Assembly: GCA_028279445.1 (NCBI GenBank)
Contig: JANQNT010000006.1
Location: forward strand, 1 to 44,502
Length of the DNA: 44,502 bases
Direction of reading: 5' to 3'
Source of the DNA: Tepidamorphaceae bacterium
GTDB lineage: Bacteria > Pseudomonadota > Alphaproteobacteria > Rhizobiales > Tepidamorphaceae
Part shown: in pieces, positions 20,492 through 27,979 of the stretch
How positions within the stretch are numbered: the first letter of the stretch is position 1
How the letters are laid out: each line of letters opens with the position of its first letter
Position numbers and translations under genes: made by a program
Notes under the pieces: model-generated
Seen by the model: only the letters and a program-made list of their open reading frames with translations
The model's database searches: none
Told to the model about the DNA's origin: nothing

Positions 20492-22810
20492 TCAGGATTT
20501 TCGATCAGACGCGGTCACTTGCGTCGATGCCGTTTGCGTATCTTCTTGCGGTGCCTTGTTTGCACGTTTTGCTCTGGAAGGAAGGAAATGGCGCAGCATG
20601 GAAAGGAGCACTGCTGCCCCGATCAATGCGCTGACATGATAGGCAGCATTCTTGGGCTTGAAATGGGCCCAGAAGCTATGTTCCGAGCAGTCGGGGGCAC
20701 AGTCCGACAGCCACAGCTTTAGGTACGAGTAGTGCGGTTCGAGCGCCCGGGCGGTCATCTGTCCATGATCGGTGAAGTAGTAGACAACGGAGCCAAGGTA
20801 ATAGGCGAGCGCGACCCCGGCGACGAGCTCAGCGGTTTTCTGTAGTTTCTCGATGTTCCATTGCGTCCGCTCGCTTCGCTTCTGCGACTCAGAAATGAGA
20901 TGGACCGCGCGCAACTGCAAGAAGTTGTCCGAGCGCTGCTGCAAGGATCGCAGCCGCGTCCCCATTCGATCGATGTAGTCGTAGATGTTGTAGAGACGGC
21001 GCTTCACAAACTCGTCGTAGGGTTGCCATCCTTCGATCCGATCGACATTGAGGTCTTTGAGCACGTTCTCGAACTGGCCGAAGAAGTAGCGTGATCGTGC
21101 AATGCGGTAAGACAAATCCCCGATCACGAAGCGCTTTGGCGTGTACCCTTGCTTGAGGTGGATTGGCTCGTAGATCTTGTTGACCTCGTTGAGGCGGTGC
21201 ACGAAATTTCCGTGATCTCTTTCGATTTCGTTGCGCTCTTCCTCGATTTTGCTGTCGAACCTCCCGTAATTTCGAGCGCTCCGCTCCATAGAGTCGACAA
21301 ACCGTTTGGTAATCGCGGTCAGTTGCGCCCCCAGGAGTCGTGTCTCCTGTCCGGCGGCGCGGACATGCGACAGCCCGTACATGGCAAGCAGGCGCAGCCC
21401 GCCAATCGCATTGATCCGGTCCAGCATTCGGCCGAACTGCCAGCGGTCGCAGGGACCCGACACCAAGAGAAACTTGAGAGTGTGCGTACCTTCTTCGCTG
21501 TTTGTGTCCGTATCGGGTAATCGTATGCCGCGTACATTGCGGCCCATCGACGAGATGTAGATCGCCCGCCCGCGTGTCAGAGTGTTCGCGACGAATTCTA
21601 TGCCGTCGTCAATTTCGTAGAAGCTATTGTCCACGGCACCGCCTTCGGTCGATGCTGCGTCTTGCGCCTGCCGGGAAAGCGCCTGGATTTCCTCGGCGGT
21701 GCACGATGAGTTTGCGCGCAGAAGGGGCCATAGGGTGCCGATCGTTGCCTGGGCCGTGTTCTGATCTGCAAACGGCCCCGGACCGTCTACGGCAAACCGC
21801 TTGTTCCATGGATGGCTGTTGGTTGCCTCGGTCTCGAACAGGTCGGCAATTGGCTTGAGTATTCGCTGAAGATGCGAGGTTGCATCGCGGCCACGCTTCT
21901 CTCGCAGTGGTTCTTCGGGCGGGACGGACGCCGAAGTGGCGTCTTTGAAGGGCAGACCGGTCTGCAACCCAAGGCCACGAAAGTCCGCCAGCATCTTCGT
22001 TGATGCGTTGAACTCATCAAAGACGTTGAGCCCCGTTTCCCTGTCCAGCAGGAACCGTTCACGAAAGTCCGTCCAGATCTGCTCATAGAGGAAATATTTC
22101 GCCGCGTGAATTTCCGGCATCTCCTGCCCACCAGGGATGCCTTTTGCCTTCTTGAGCTGCTCCCGGAGCGCTTCGAGGTGCGTCTTCGCTCGCTCGTGCA
22201 AGGGCAAACCGTCCCTTGCGGGCGTCGCGACCCGATGGGAGGAAACCCGCCGACCCACTGCGCCATCGAACGCCGTGGTCGAAGGGGCCTTGGAGAAATC
22301 GACGGTGACCGTGATTGTTAGGTATTCGGTATGTAACTCGAACTCGATCTTGACCAATGCGTCGTCCCAGCGGAATTGCAACAGGACACGATCACGCGAG
22401 GTCCAGGGGAGCGTGTCAGGAGCGCCGCTTTCCTCCACGAAGACGAAATCTTCCTTGTCCAGATCGAAATTCTCGAAATGCTGCCGGTCCTTCAATCCGA
22501 TGTTGCCTGCAATCTTGCTGACAAGGGTACGTAGCCGTTCGATCAGTTGCGTCCGGGACTCCTTCAGATTCTGGATGTCATTGCCCTGGTTTCCGCAAAG
22601 TTCGTCTGGGTTTGTCCAAAGGAGCATGTGCCAGGAGCAGCACGGCACGCCGCAGGGTGGAACAGTTCGCCGATGGGGTTCATCACGTAGCCGAACGAAG
22701 TCATCATGAATGGGAGCGCCGGTGAGCGCGTGTTTCGATCCGCTGAACAGATCAATACCAGTGAAAACGTCGCTCTGTTCGCTGCCTTGTGGCTCAAATT
22801 CTTCGTTCAA
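20492..22810 (-). CDS. Divergent, enlarged DUF3422-like membrane protein
   Basis: A 772-residue protein. Scattered segments resemble the DUF3422 family of alphaproteobacterial membrane proteins (normally about 400-450 residues): LRDEPHRRTVPP (about 41-52, family NELHARPFP-like), IEFELHTEYLTITV (about 155-168, family WERHTEF-like), MLDRINAIGGLRLLAMYGL and the C-terminal block EFVKRRLYNIYDYIDRMGTR leading into TAELVAGVALAYYLGSVVYY. Two transmembrane helices lie near 661-679 and 722-741; most of the chain precedes them and would be cytoplasmic or peripheral. The extra 300 residues are not recognised. The start is uncertain: TTG at 22810 is the only near-cognate codon and lacks a clear ribosome-binding site. 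DUF3422 has no known function; the assignment is by eye. Confidence 0.7.
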   Translation of the reverse strand: MNEEFEPQGSEQSDVFTGIDLFSGSKHALTGAPIHDDFVRLRDEPHRRTVPPCGVPCCSWHMLLWTNPDELCGNQGNDIQNLKESRTQLIERLRTLVSKIAGNIGLKDRQHFENFDLDKEDFVFVEESGAPDTLPWTSRDRVLLQFRWDDALVKIEFELHTEYLTITVTVDFSKAPSTTAFDGAVGRRVSSHRVATPARDGLPLHERAKTHLEALREQLKKAKGIPGGQEMPEIHAAKYFLYEQIWTDFRERFLLDRETGLNVFDEFNASTKMLADFRGLGLQTGLPFKDATSASVPPEEPLREKRGRDATSHLQRILKPIADLFETEATNSHPWNKRFAVDGPGPFADQNTAQATIGTLWPLLRANSSCTAEEIQALSRQAQDAASTEGGAVDNSFYEIDDGIEFVANTLTRGRAIYISSMGRNVRGIRLPDTDTNSEEGTHTLKFLLVSGPCDRWQFGRMLDRINAIGGLRLLAMYGLSHVRAAGQETRLLGAQLTAITKRFVDSMERSARNYGRFDSKIEEERNEIERDHGNFVHRLNEVNKIYEPIHLKQGYTPKRFVIGDLSYRIARSRYFFGQFENVLKDLNVDRIEGWQPYDEFVKRRLYNIYDYIDRMGTRLRSLQQRSDNFLQLRAVHLISESQKRSERTQWNIEKLQKTAELVAGVALAYYLGSVVYYFTDHGQMTARALEPHYSYLKLWLSDCAPDCSEHSFWAHFKPKNAAYHVSALIGAAVLLSMLRHFLPSRAKRANKAPQEDTQTASTQVTASDRKS

Positions 22811-22892
22811 TATATTTGCCGGTCTATTTGATCACGCCGATATACCAATAACTACAAACAATATTTCCATCAACGCCGATCGATTGCTAGTC
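22811..22892 (-). promoter_or_regulatory. AT-rich leader of the inserted gene
   Basis: About 80 bases at roughly 40% GC immediately upstream of the DUF3422-like gene, up to the direct repeat. AT-rich hexamers such as TATATC and TATTGT could act as -10 elements. The insertion therefore probably carries its own promoter rather than depending on mch. Confidence 0.4.
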
Positions 22893-23945
22893 CCGCCGCG
22901 GCATCAGCACCCAGTAATCGAGATCGAGCACGACCGAGGGGTCGTAGGTGGTGCCTTCGCTGAACAGCGGGAAGTCGTGGCAGGGGCGGTCCTTGGTGGC
23001 CACGGTGCGCACGCGCAGCGCGCCGGCGCCCTCGCGCCCGGTGATGTCGTGCTTTTCCAGGACCTCCGACCAGGCGTAGACCGTGTCGCCGGCGAATGCG
23101 GGTGCGACGTGCCGGCCGCCGTTGATGCCGGCGACGTGGAAGGCGTTGGCGAGGCCGTTGAAGGACAGCGCCCGGGCGATCGAGATGATGTGGCCGCCAT
23201 AGACCAGCCGCCGGCCGAAGCGGCTGTCCTTCTCGGTGTGCTGGTTGAAGTGCACCTTGGCGGTGTTCTGGTAGAGCCGGGTGGCGAGCTGGTGCTCGGC
23301 CTCCTCGATGGTCATGCCGTCGACATGATCGATGTGTTCGCCCGGCGCATAATCGTCCCACAGGTCTGTGCTGCCGGAGAGATCGCTGTTCCAGGCAGTG
23401 GCCTCGATGAAGGGCACCGCGTCGCCGAGCTGATCCGCGCTGAGTGCGGCCGGCAGCGTCGGCACGACGGGCTCGGGCGCCGGCGAGGCGGGATCGCGCT
23501 TGCGCACCAGCACCCAGCGCACGTAGTCGAGGACGGGGGCGCCATGCTGGTTGAGGCCGCGTGAGCGCACATAGACGATGCCGGCGTCGCCCTTGGAGGT
23601 TTCCTTGACGCCGATCACCTCGGACACCGTGTTGAGCGTGTCGTTCGGATAAACCGCCGAGAGCATCCGGCAATCGGCATAACCCAGGTTGGCGACCGCG
23701 TTCAGCGAGATGTCCGGCGTGGTCTTGCCGAAGACGATGTGAAACACCAGCAGATCGTCGAGCGGGGCGCGGTCGTAGCCGATGCTCTGGGCGAAGCTGT
23801 CGGACGACTGCACCGCGAAACGGGATCCGTACAAGGCGGTGTAGAGCGCCACGTCGCCAGTGGTGGCCGTGCGCGGGGTGGCATGCGCGATGATCTGGCC
23901 GATCGCGAAGTCCTCGAAGAAGTTGCCAGAGTTGGTCTTACTCAT
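22887..23945 (-). CDS. mch: Mesaconyl-CoA hydratase (MaoC-type), ethylmalonyl-CoA pathway
   Basis: A 352-residue double hot-dog protein matching mesaconyl-CoA (beta-methylmalyl-CoA) hydratase, start SGNFFEDFAIGQIIAHATPR, with hydratase segments YDRAPLDDLLVFHIVFG and RRLVYGGHIISIARALSFNG. It interconverts mesaconyl-CoA and beta-methylmalyl-CoA in acetyl-CoA assimilation. The ATG overlaps the stop of the VOC gene (ATGA). Its last codons form the 21-bp direct repeat of the adjacent insertion, and its final Asp-TAG come from the inserted DNA. Confidence 0.92.
   Translation of the reverse strand: MSKTNSGNFFEDFAIGQIIAHATPRTATTGDVALYTALYGSRFAVQSSDSFAQSIGYDRAPLDDLLVFHIVFGKTTPDISLNAVANLGYADCRMLSAVYPNDTLNTVSEVIGVKETSKGDAGIVYVRSRGLNQHGAPVLDYVRWVLVRKRDPASPAPEPVVPTLPAALSADQLGDAVPFIEATAWNSDLSGSTDLWDDYAPGEHIDHVDGMTIEEAEHQLATRLYQNTAKVHFNQHTEKDSRFGRRLVYGGHIISIARALSFNGLANAFHVAGINGGRHVAPAFAGDTVYAWSEVLEKHDITGREGAGALRVRTVATKDRPCHDFPLFSEGTTYDPSVVLDLDYWVLMPRRD
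22893..22913. repeat. 21-bp direct repeat, copy inside mch
   Basis: The second copy of the repeat at 20426-20446, here coding for the C-terminal WVLMPRR of mesaconyl-CoA hydratase. It marks the mch-side edge of the insertion. Confidence 0.85.
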
Positions 23946-24388
23946 TGGTCCTGCTTTTTTGCGCCATCGCGGCCCCGCGCCGGACCCAGACCGTTGCCGA
24001 AGGGTTCGTGTCGGACCGCGTCGTGGGCGAAAGCGATCAGGTGGCCGTCGGGATCGCGCAGCGTGAATTCGCGCAGACCATACCCGGTATCGCGGGGCGG
24101 TTCGACGATGTCGACACCCAGGCCGGCAAGTTCCGCGTGCAGGGCATCTGCGTCCTCGACATAGACATACGCCGCCCAGTACTGATTGAGCGGTACGCTA
24201 CCGTCCCTGGCGCGGTCGAGCGCAAGCGTCACATCGCCGCGCTGGACAATGCAGAATTCGGGTCGGTCGGGGTCTTCGTCGGTCCAGAAGCCGTGACTGG
24301 CAAAGCCGAGCTTGTCGCAATAGAAGGCCGTGCTCGCGGTCACGTCGTGGACCTGCAGCACCGGCATCGCCCGATTGAAGCCTGCCAT
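23942..24388 (-). CDS. VOC (glyoxalase/bleomycin-resistance) family protein
   Basis: A 148-residue vicinal-oxygen-chelate protein: two beta-alpha-beta-beta-beta modules (VLQVHDVTASTAFYCDKLGF at about 10-29, and AAYVYVEDADALHAELAGLG near 76-95) ending REFTLRDPDGHLIAFAHD with a metal-ligand glutamate. The ATG at 24388 is the family start. It lies 8 bp after mcl2 and overlaps mch by 4 nt, so the three are translated from one message. An isomerase/epimerase or detoxifying role for a pathway intermediate is possible; the sequence looks closest to bleomycin-resistance-like proteins. Confidence 0.8.
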   Translation of the reverse strand: MAGFNRAMPVLQVHDVTASTAFYCDKLGFASHGFWTDEDPDRPEFCIVQRGDVTLALDRARDGSVPLNQYWAAYVYVEDADALHAELAGLGVDIVEPPRDTGYGLREFTLRDPDGHLIAFAHDAVRHEPFGNGLGPARGRDGAKKQDQ

Positions 24389-24396
24389 GGCGAGCC

Positions 24397-25275
24397 TTAT
24401 TCCGCCGCAGGCTTGTGTTCCATTGCGTCGATCGCGTCGGCGAGCGCGATCGTGCACCGCGCGATGTCGGCGTGCAACCGTTCCACCATGCGGCCGTTGA
24501 GCGAAATGACGCCCTGGGTCGCATTCTCCGCATTCTCGAAGGCCTCGATCACGTCGCGGGCGTCGGCGATCTCCGCCGCGCTGGGGGCGAACACCACGTT
24601 GGCGGTTTCAAGCTGGGTCGGATGGATCAGCGTCTTGCCGTCCATGCCCAGCAGGCGCCCCTGGGTGCACTCCTCGGTCAGCCCGGCCGCGTTGCCGATC
24701 ATGTTGTAGACGCCATCGATGATGGTCAGCCCGTGCGCGCGTGCGGCCGCCACGCAGATCGACAGCCAGGGCAACATGCCGACCCGATCGCCGGACAGGC
24801 TCGCCCGGGTTTCCTTGGCGAGATCGTTGGTGCCCATCACCATGCAGACCAGACGCCCGCCGGCACCGGCGATCTCGTTGGCGTTGAGCATGCCCATCGG
24901 CGTTTCCATCATCGCCCACAGGTCGATGCTTTCGTCGGCATTGGCGATGGCCTCTTCGGCGGCGCGCAGCACCTGCGTCGTCGAGACCTTCGGGATCAGG
25001 ATGGCGTCGGGTCCGACCTTGGCGGCCGCGGCGATGTCGTCCGCCCCCCAGGGTGTGTTCAGCCCGTTGACGCGGATCACCAGTTCGCGGTTGCCGTATT
25101 CGCGCGAGGCCACGGCCGCGCAGACCCGCTCGCGCGCCTGATCCTTGGCGTCCGGTGCCACCGCGTCCTCCAGATCGAGGATCAGCGCATCGGCGGGCAG
25201 CACCTTGGCCTTCTCCAGCGCGCGGGCATTGGAGCCGGGCATGTAGAGCACGCTTCGGCGGGGCCGGATGTTCAT
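24397..25275 (-). CDS. mcl2: (3S)-malyl-CoA thioesterase (CitE-like)
   Basis: A 292-residue member of the HpcH/HpaI-CitE superfamily: RRSVLYMPGSNARALEKAK at about 6-24, the metal-ligand region LILDLEDAVAPDAKDQAR, substrate residues LVIRVNGLNTPWG, WAMMETPMGMLNA, and MDGKTLIHPTQLETAN near the C-terminus. It resembles the shorter Rhodobacter Mcl2 ((3S)-malyl-CoA thioesterase) more than the 318-residue lyase Mcl1. It hydrolyses malyl-CoA to malate plus CoA as the last step of glyoxylate assimilation. The frame runs to 25344, but ATG 25275 fits the family. Confidence 0.88.
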   Translation of the reverse strand: MNIRPRRSVLYMPGSNARALEKAKVLPADALILDLEDAVAPDAKDQARERVCAAVASREYGNRELVIRVNGLNTPWGADDIAAAAKVGPDAILIPKVSTTQVLRAAEEAIANADESIDLWAMMETPMGMLNANEIAGAGGRLVCMVMGTNDLAKETRASLSGDRVGMLPWLSICVAAARAHGLTIIDGVYNMIGNAAGLTEECTQGRLLGMDGKTLIHPTQLETANVVFAPSAAEIADARDVIEAFENAENATQGVISLNGRMVERLHADIARCTIALADAIDAMEHKPAAE

Positions 25276-25585
25276 CAGTGGGATTTCCTTGCAAGCCGAC
25301 CTGGTCGAATGGACGAAACCGGATGGGCAAATCGTATTCGCCACCTCTGCGGGTGGCGAGCCGGCGCCAAACTAGTCGCCGATGTTTGCTTGTGCCACTC
25401 TCCTTTCGGCCAATTGGCACCAATTGCCGCCGTTCCGGCATCTTCGGGATGTCATCGCGGTTTGCGAATGCGGAACGGTGGCGAATTCGGGGTAGCGAGA
25501 GCGGGATGATCGTGGTCGGTCCGTCGCCAGATGCGGCATTGCGCATCGTGTTGTCGCGCATTGCTTTCGCACATGCGGGGCTTGC
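25276..25585. promoter_or_regulatory. Divergent control region between mcl2 and pdxY
   Basis: 310 bases without a gene. Two dyads stand out: CGCCACC/GGTGGCG (25339-25358, 6-nt loop) and CAATTGG-CA-CCAATTG (25411-25426). The second is operator-like in size and lies about midway between the two start codons. Which regulator binds is unknown. Confidence 0.45.
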
Positions 25586-26431
25586 GTGAGCGTTCCCGCC
25601 GTCCTGTGCGTCAATTCGCTTGTCAGCCGGGGGCGCGTCGGCCTTCGGGCGCAGGCCTTCGTGCTGGAACGGCTGGGGCTTGAACCCTGGCTGGTGCCGA
25701 CCGTCCAACTGCCCTTCCACCCCGGTCACGGGTCCGGCACGCGCATCGTGCCCGATGCGGCTGCCTTTACCGGGCTGATCGACGATCTGATCGCGCGCGA
25801 CGGGCTTGGCGGGGTGAGGGCGGTGCTGACGGGTTATCTCGGCTCGGCGGCGCAGATTCCCGCGGTGCTGAAGCTGATCGCGGCGGTGCGCGCGGCCAAC
25901 CCGGATGTGCTGGTGTGCTGCGATCCGGTGATCGGCGATGAAGGCGGCCTCTACGTGGCCGAGGAGGTGGCCCTTGCGATGCTGGAATCGCTGGTGCCGG
26001 CAGCCGACCTCATTACCCCGAACCGCCATGAGCTTGCCTGGCTGACCGGGTCTCCGGTTGCCAGCAACACCGACATCATCAAGGCGGTGGCGGGGGTCGC
26101 GCCGGAAAGCGTGCTGATCACCTCGGCGCATGCGATGATGCGTGGCAACGCGGCCAATCTGCTGGCCATGGGCAAGCGCGCCTGGCTCGCCGAGGCGACC
26201 GAGATCGCCGATCCGCCGCACGGTACCGGAGACATGACGACAGCGCTGTTCGCTGCCGGGCTGATCGCGGGACTTGCCCCGGACAAGGCGTTGTCGCGCG
26301 CCACCGGTGCCGTGCACGACGTGCTGGCGCTGACCGGTCCGGGTGCCGACGAGATCGCGCTTGTCGCCGCCCAGCAGCGATTGCTGCATCCACGTATGCC
26401 GGTCTCGCTGCGCACGCTGGCCGCGTCATGA
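25586..26431 (+). CDS. pdxY: Pyridoxal kinase (PdxY-type)
   Basis: A 281-residue ribokinase-fold enzyme phosphorylating pyridoxal in the PLP salvage pathway. Motifs: N-terminal VLCVNSLVSRGRVGLRAQAF, LTGYLGSAAQI, CDPVIGDEGGLYV (about 113-125), DLITPNRHEL, and the catalytic anion-hole GTGDMTTALFAAGL (Asp near 214). The start is GTG at 25586, with GGGG 8 nt upstream; no earlier ATG in frame fits. It stands alone upstream of sbtA. Confidence 0.88.
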   Translation: MSVPAVLCVNSLVSRGRVGLRAQAFVLERLGLEPWLVPTVQLPFHPGHGSGTRIVPDAAAFTGLIDDLIARDGLGGVRAVLTGYLGSAAQIPAVLKLIAAVRAANPDVLVCCDPVIGDEGGLYVAEEVALAMLESLVPAADLITPNRHELAWLTGSPVASNTDIIKAVAGVAPESVLITSAHAMMRGNAANLLAMGKRAWLAEATEIADPPHGTGDMTTALFAAGLIAGLAPDKALSRATGAVHDVLALTGPGADEIALVAAQQRLLHPRMPVSLRTLAAS

Positions 26432-26549
26432 GTGGCACGTGACAGGCGCCGGCTTTACGGCAGGACGCAATATGCACTAGGAGAGGTTTCCCGCGTACCG
26501 TGCGCCGCACCACCTTTCCCCGCACATTGCCGAGGACCGATCGCCACCC

Positions 26550-27536
26550 ATGAGCCCTTTCGACCTTGCCGCGGCCAATCTGCTGTCGCCGATGGTGCTG
26601 TTCTTCGCGCTGGGGCTGCTGGCGGCGCTGGTGCGCTCCGACCTGTCGGTGCCGGAGGCGATTGCCAAGGGCATGGCGCTCTATCTGATGCTGGCGATCG
26701 GCTTCAAGGGCGGCGTTGCGGTCTCCGAACACGGCATCACCGGCGATCTTGTCGCGGCGATTGTCGTCGGGGCAGCCCTGAGCTTCGCGCTGCCGGTGGT
26801 CGCCTATGCGCTGCTGCGCGCCACGACGCCGTTCAGCACCATCGATGCAGCGGCGACCGCGGCCCACTACGGATCGATCTCGATTGTCACCTTCGTCGCC
26901 GGCACCCAGGTGCTGACCGAGGCCGGTATCGCCGATCCGGGCTACGTGGTGGCGGTTGCCGCGGTGATGGAGAGCCCGGCCATTGTCGCGGCGCTGTTCA
27001 TCGTCGCGCGGAAGGGATCGGGCGGTGGCGACGGGATGGCGCAAGGCGATCGCGGCGAACTGATCCGCGACGTGCTGCTCAATGGTTCGATCGTGCTGCT
27101 TATGGGCGCCTTCATCATCGGTGTCGTCACCGGCAAGGACGGCTTCGAGGCCATCGCGCCGTTCATCGAATCGCCCTTCAAGGGCGTGCTGTGCCTGTTC
27201 CTGCTCGACATGGGGCTGGTCGCGGGCCGTGGCCTGCGCCAGGGGGCACGACTGCTGCCACCGGCAGCCATCGCCTTCGGCCTCTACATGCCGCTGATTT
27301 CCGCCGCCACTGCTGCCCTGGTGATCTGGCCCCTGTCGCTGGGGCAGGGCGCGTCCGCGCTGCTGATCACGCTTGCGGCCAGTGCGTCCTACATCGCAGT
27401 GCCGGCCGCCATGCGCCTGGCGCTGCCCGAAGCCAAGCCGGCGATCTACCTGACCCTGTCGCTCGGCGTGACGTTTCCGTTCAACCTGAGCATCGGCCTG
27501 CCCCTGTATCTGTGGATCGGCGGCATGGTGGGGTAG
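26550..27536 (+). CDS. sbtA: SbtA-type sodium-dependent bicarbonate transporter
   Basis: A 328-residue membrane protein with about ten hydrophobic segments in two similar halves. Family-typical stretches are AIGFKGGVAVSEHG (about 49-62), TAAHYGSISIVTFVAGTQVL (about 107-126) and ASASYIAVPAAMRLALPEA near the end. In cyanobacteria SbtA imports HCO3- with Na+. A PII-like SbtB follows 91 bp downstream, which supports the assignment. The stop codon abuts a palindromic repeat (27536-27584). Confidence 0.87.
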   Translation: MSPFDLAAANLLSPMVLFFALGLLAALVRSDLSVPEAIAKGMALYLMLAIGFKGGVAVSEHGITGDLVAAIVVGAALSFALPVVAYALLRATTPFSTIDAAATAAHYGSISIVTFVAGTQVLTEAGIADPGYVVAVAAVMESPAIVAALFIVARKGSGGGDGMAQGDRGELIRDVLLNGSIVLLMGAFIIGVVTGKDGFEAIAPFIESPFKGVLCLFLLDMGLVAGRGLRQGARLLPPAAIAFGLYMPLISAATAALVIWPLSLGQGASALLITLAASASYIAVPAAMRLALPEAKPAIYLTLSLGVTFPFNLSIGLPLYLWIGGMVG

Positions 27537-27584
27537 AGCATGTTCCCGAAAAGTGGACACCGGTTTTCGGATAAGAACATGCTC
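27536..27584. repeat. Dispersed palindromic repeat, copy C
   Basis: The fullest copy: 10-bp arms GAGCATGTTC (27536-27545) and GAACATGCTC (27575-27584) around CCGAAAAGTGGACACCGG. It fills most of the sbtA-sbtB gap; the first base is the last base of the sbtA stop codon. A hairpin here would set relative expression of transporter and regulator. Confidence 0.88.
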
Positions 27585-27627
27585 AAATTAAAAATGATCA
27601 TCCCCAAGGCAACAGGAGACCTCAGCC

Positions 27628-27945
27628 ATGACGCTGCCCGTTCATGCCAAGAAGCGCATCGACATCGTCATCGAGATGCCGATGTTGAAGCGTTTGCTGG
27701 ACCGGCTCGATGACATGGCGGTCACCGGTTACACGGTGCTGCCGGCACTTGCCGGGCGCGGCAGCGAGGGTAGCTGGCGCCGCGAGGGGCTGGTGACCGA
27801 GGCTGGCCGCATGGTGATGATCATCTGCGTGCTCGACGAGACCCGTGTCGACGAGGTGCTGGAACGCATCTTCGAACTCGTTTCCAGACAGATCGGCATC
27901 GTCACGGTGAGCGACGTGTCGGTGGTGCGCGACGAGGCGTTCTGA
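27628..27945 (+). CDS. sbtB: PII-like signalling protein SbtB
   Basis: A 105-residue PII-fold protein (beta-alpha-beta twice): KKRIDIVIEMPMLKRLLDRL, T-loop region LPALAGRGSEGSWRREGLVT, B-loop-like AGRMVMIICVLDETRVDEVL and a C-terminal strand. It lacks the C-terminal CGPxGC redox loop of some cyanobacterial SbtB. SbtB binds adenyl nucleotides (including cAMP and c-di-AMP in cyanobacteria) and gates SbtA. AGGAGA precedes the ATG. Convergent with asd. Confidence 0.85.
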   Translation: MTLPVHAKKRIDIVIEMPMLKRLLDRLDDMAVTGYTVLPALAGRGSEGSWRREGLVTEAGRMVMIICVLDETRVDEVLERIFELVSRQIGIVTVSDVSVVRDEAF

Positions 27946-27960
27946 ACTCGCCGTGAGCGA
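27944..27960. repeat. 17-bp repeat GAACTCGCCGTGAGCGA
   Basis: The same 17 bases occur at 36207-36223 and 36301-36317. Here the repeat overlaps the TGA stop of sbtB. It has a weak internal dyad (TCGC/GCGA). A diverged relative (GCGAACTGGCGTGAGCGG) lies at 2-19. Confidence 0.7.
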
Positions 27961-27963
27961 TAC

Positions 27964-27979
27964 TAGGGTCCCGACCCTA
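27964..27979. terminator. Palindrome TAGGGTC-CC-GACCCTA at the end of asd
   Basis: Seven-base arms with two central bases; the asd TAG stop is its last three bases on the minus strand. It is the same motif as 17551-17566, one base different, and again lies between convergent genes. Terminator activity is inferred. Confidence 0.6.

Larger units (their letters stand above)
20426..22913. mobile_element. Lower-GC insertion bounded by 21-bp direct repeats at the end of mch
   Basis: About 2.47 kb that begins and ends in the same 21-bp sequence, the 3' end of mch. The interior is clearly poorer in GC than its flanks (a hand count of 20521-20580 gives 53%; 22811-22890 is AT-rich). It contains one gene, and mch keeps an intact C-terminus with a replaced last codon and stop (GAC TAG instead of TAA). 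This is what integration of an element at a gene 3' end, regenerating the gene, would leave. No integrase, transposase or terminal inverted repeat is visible, so either it was supplied in trans or homologous recombination was used. Confidence 0.65.

Noticed and set aside
20426-22913. Classical transposon or insertion sequence
   Set aside because: No transposase and no terminal inverted repeats; a 21-bp target duplication would also be unusually long. The repeat equals the end of a gene, which fits site-specific integration better.
24608-26389. 593-codon minus-strand frame spanning mcl2 and antisense to pdxY
   Set aside because: No recognisable domain, Arg/His-rich composition typical of shadow frames, and it overlaps two confident genes.
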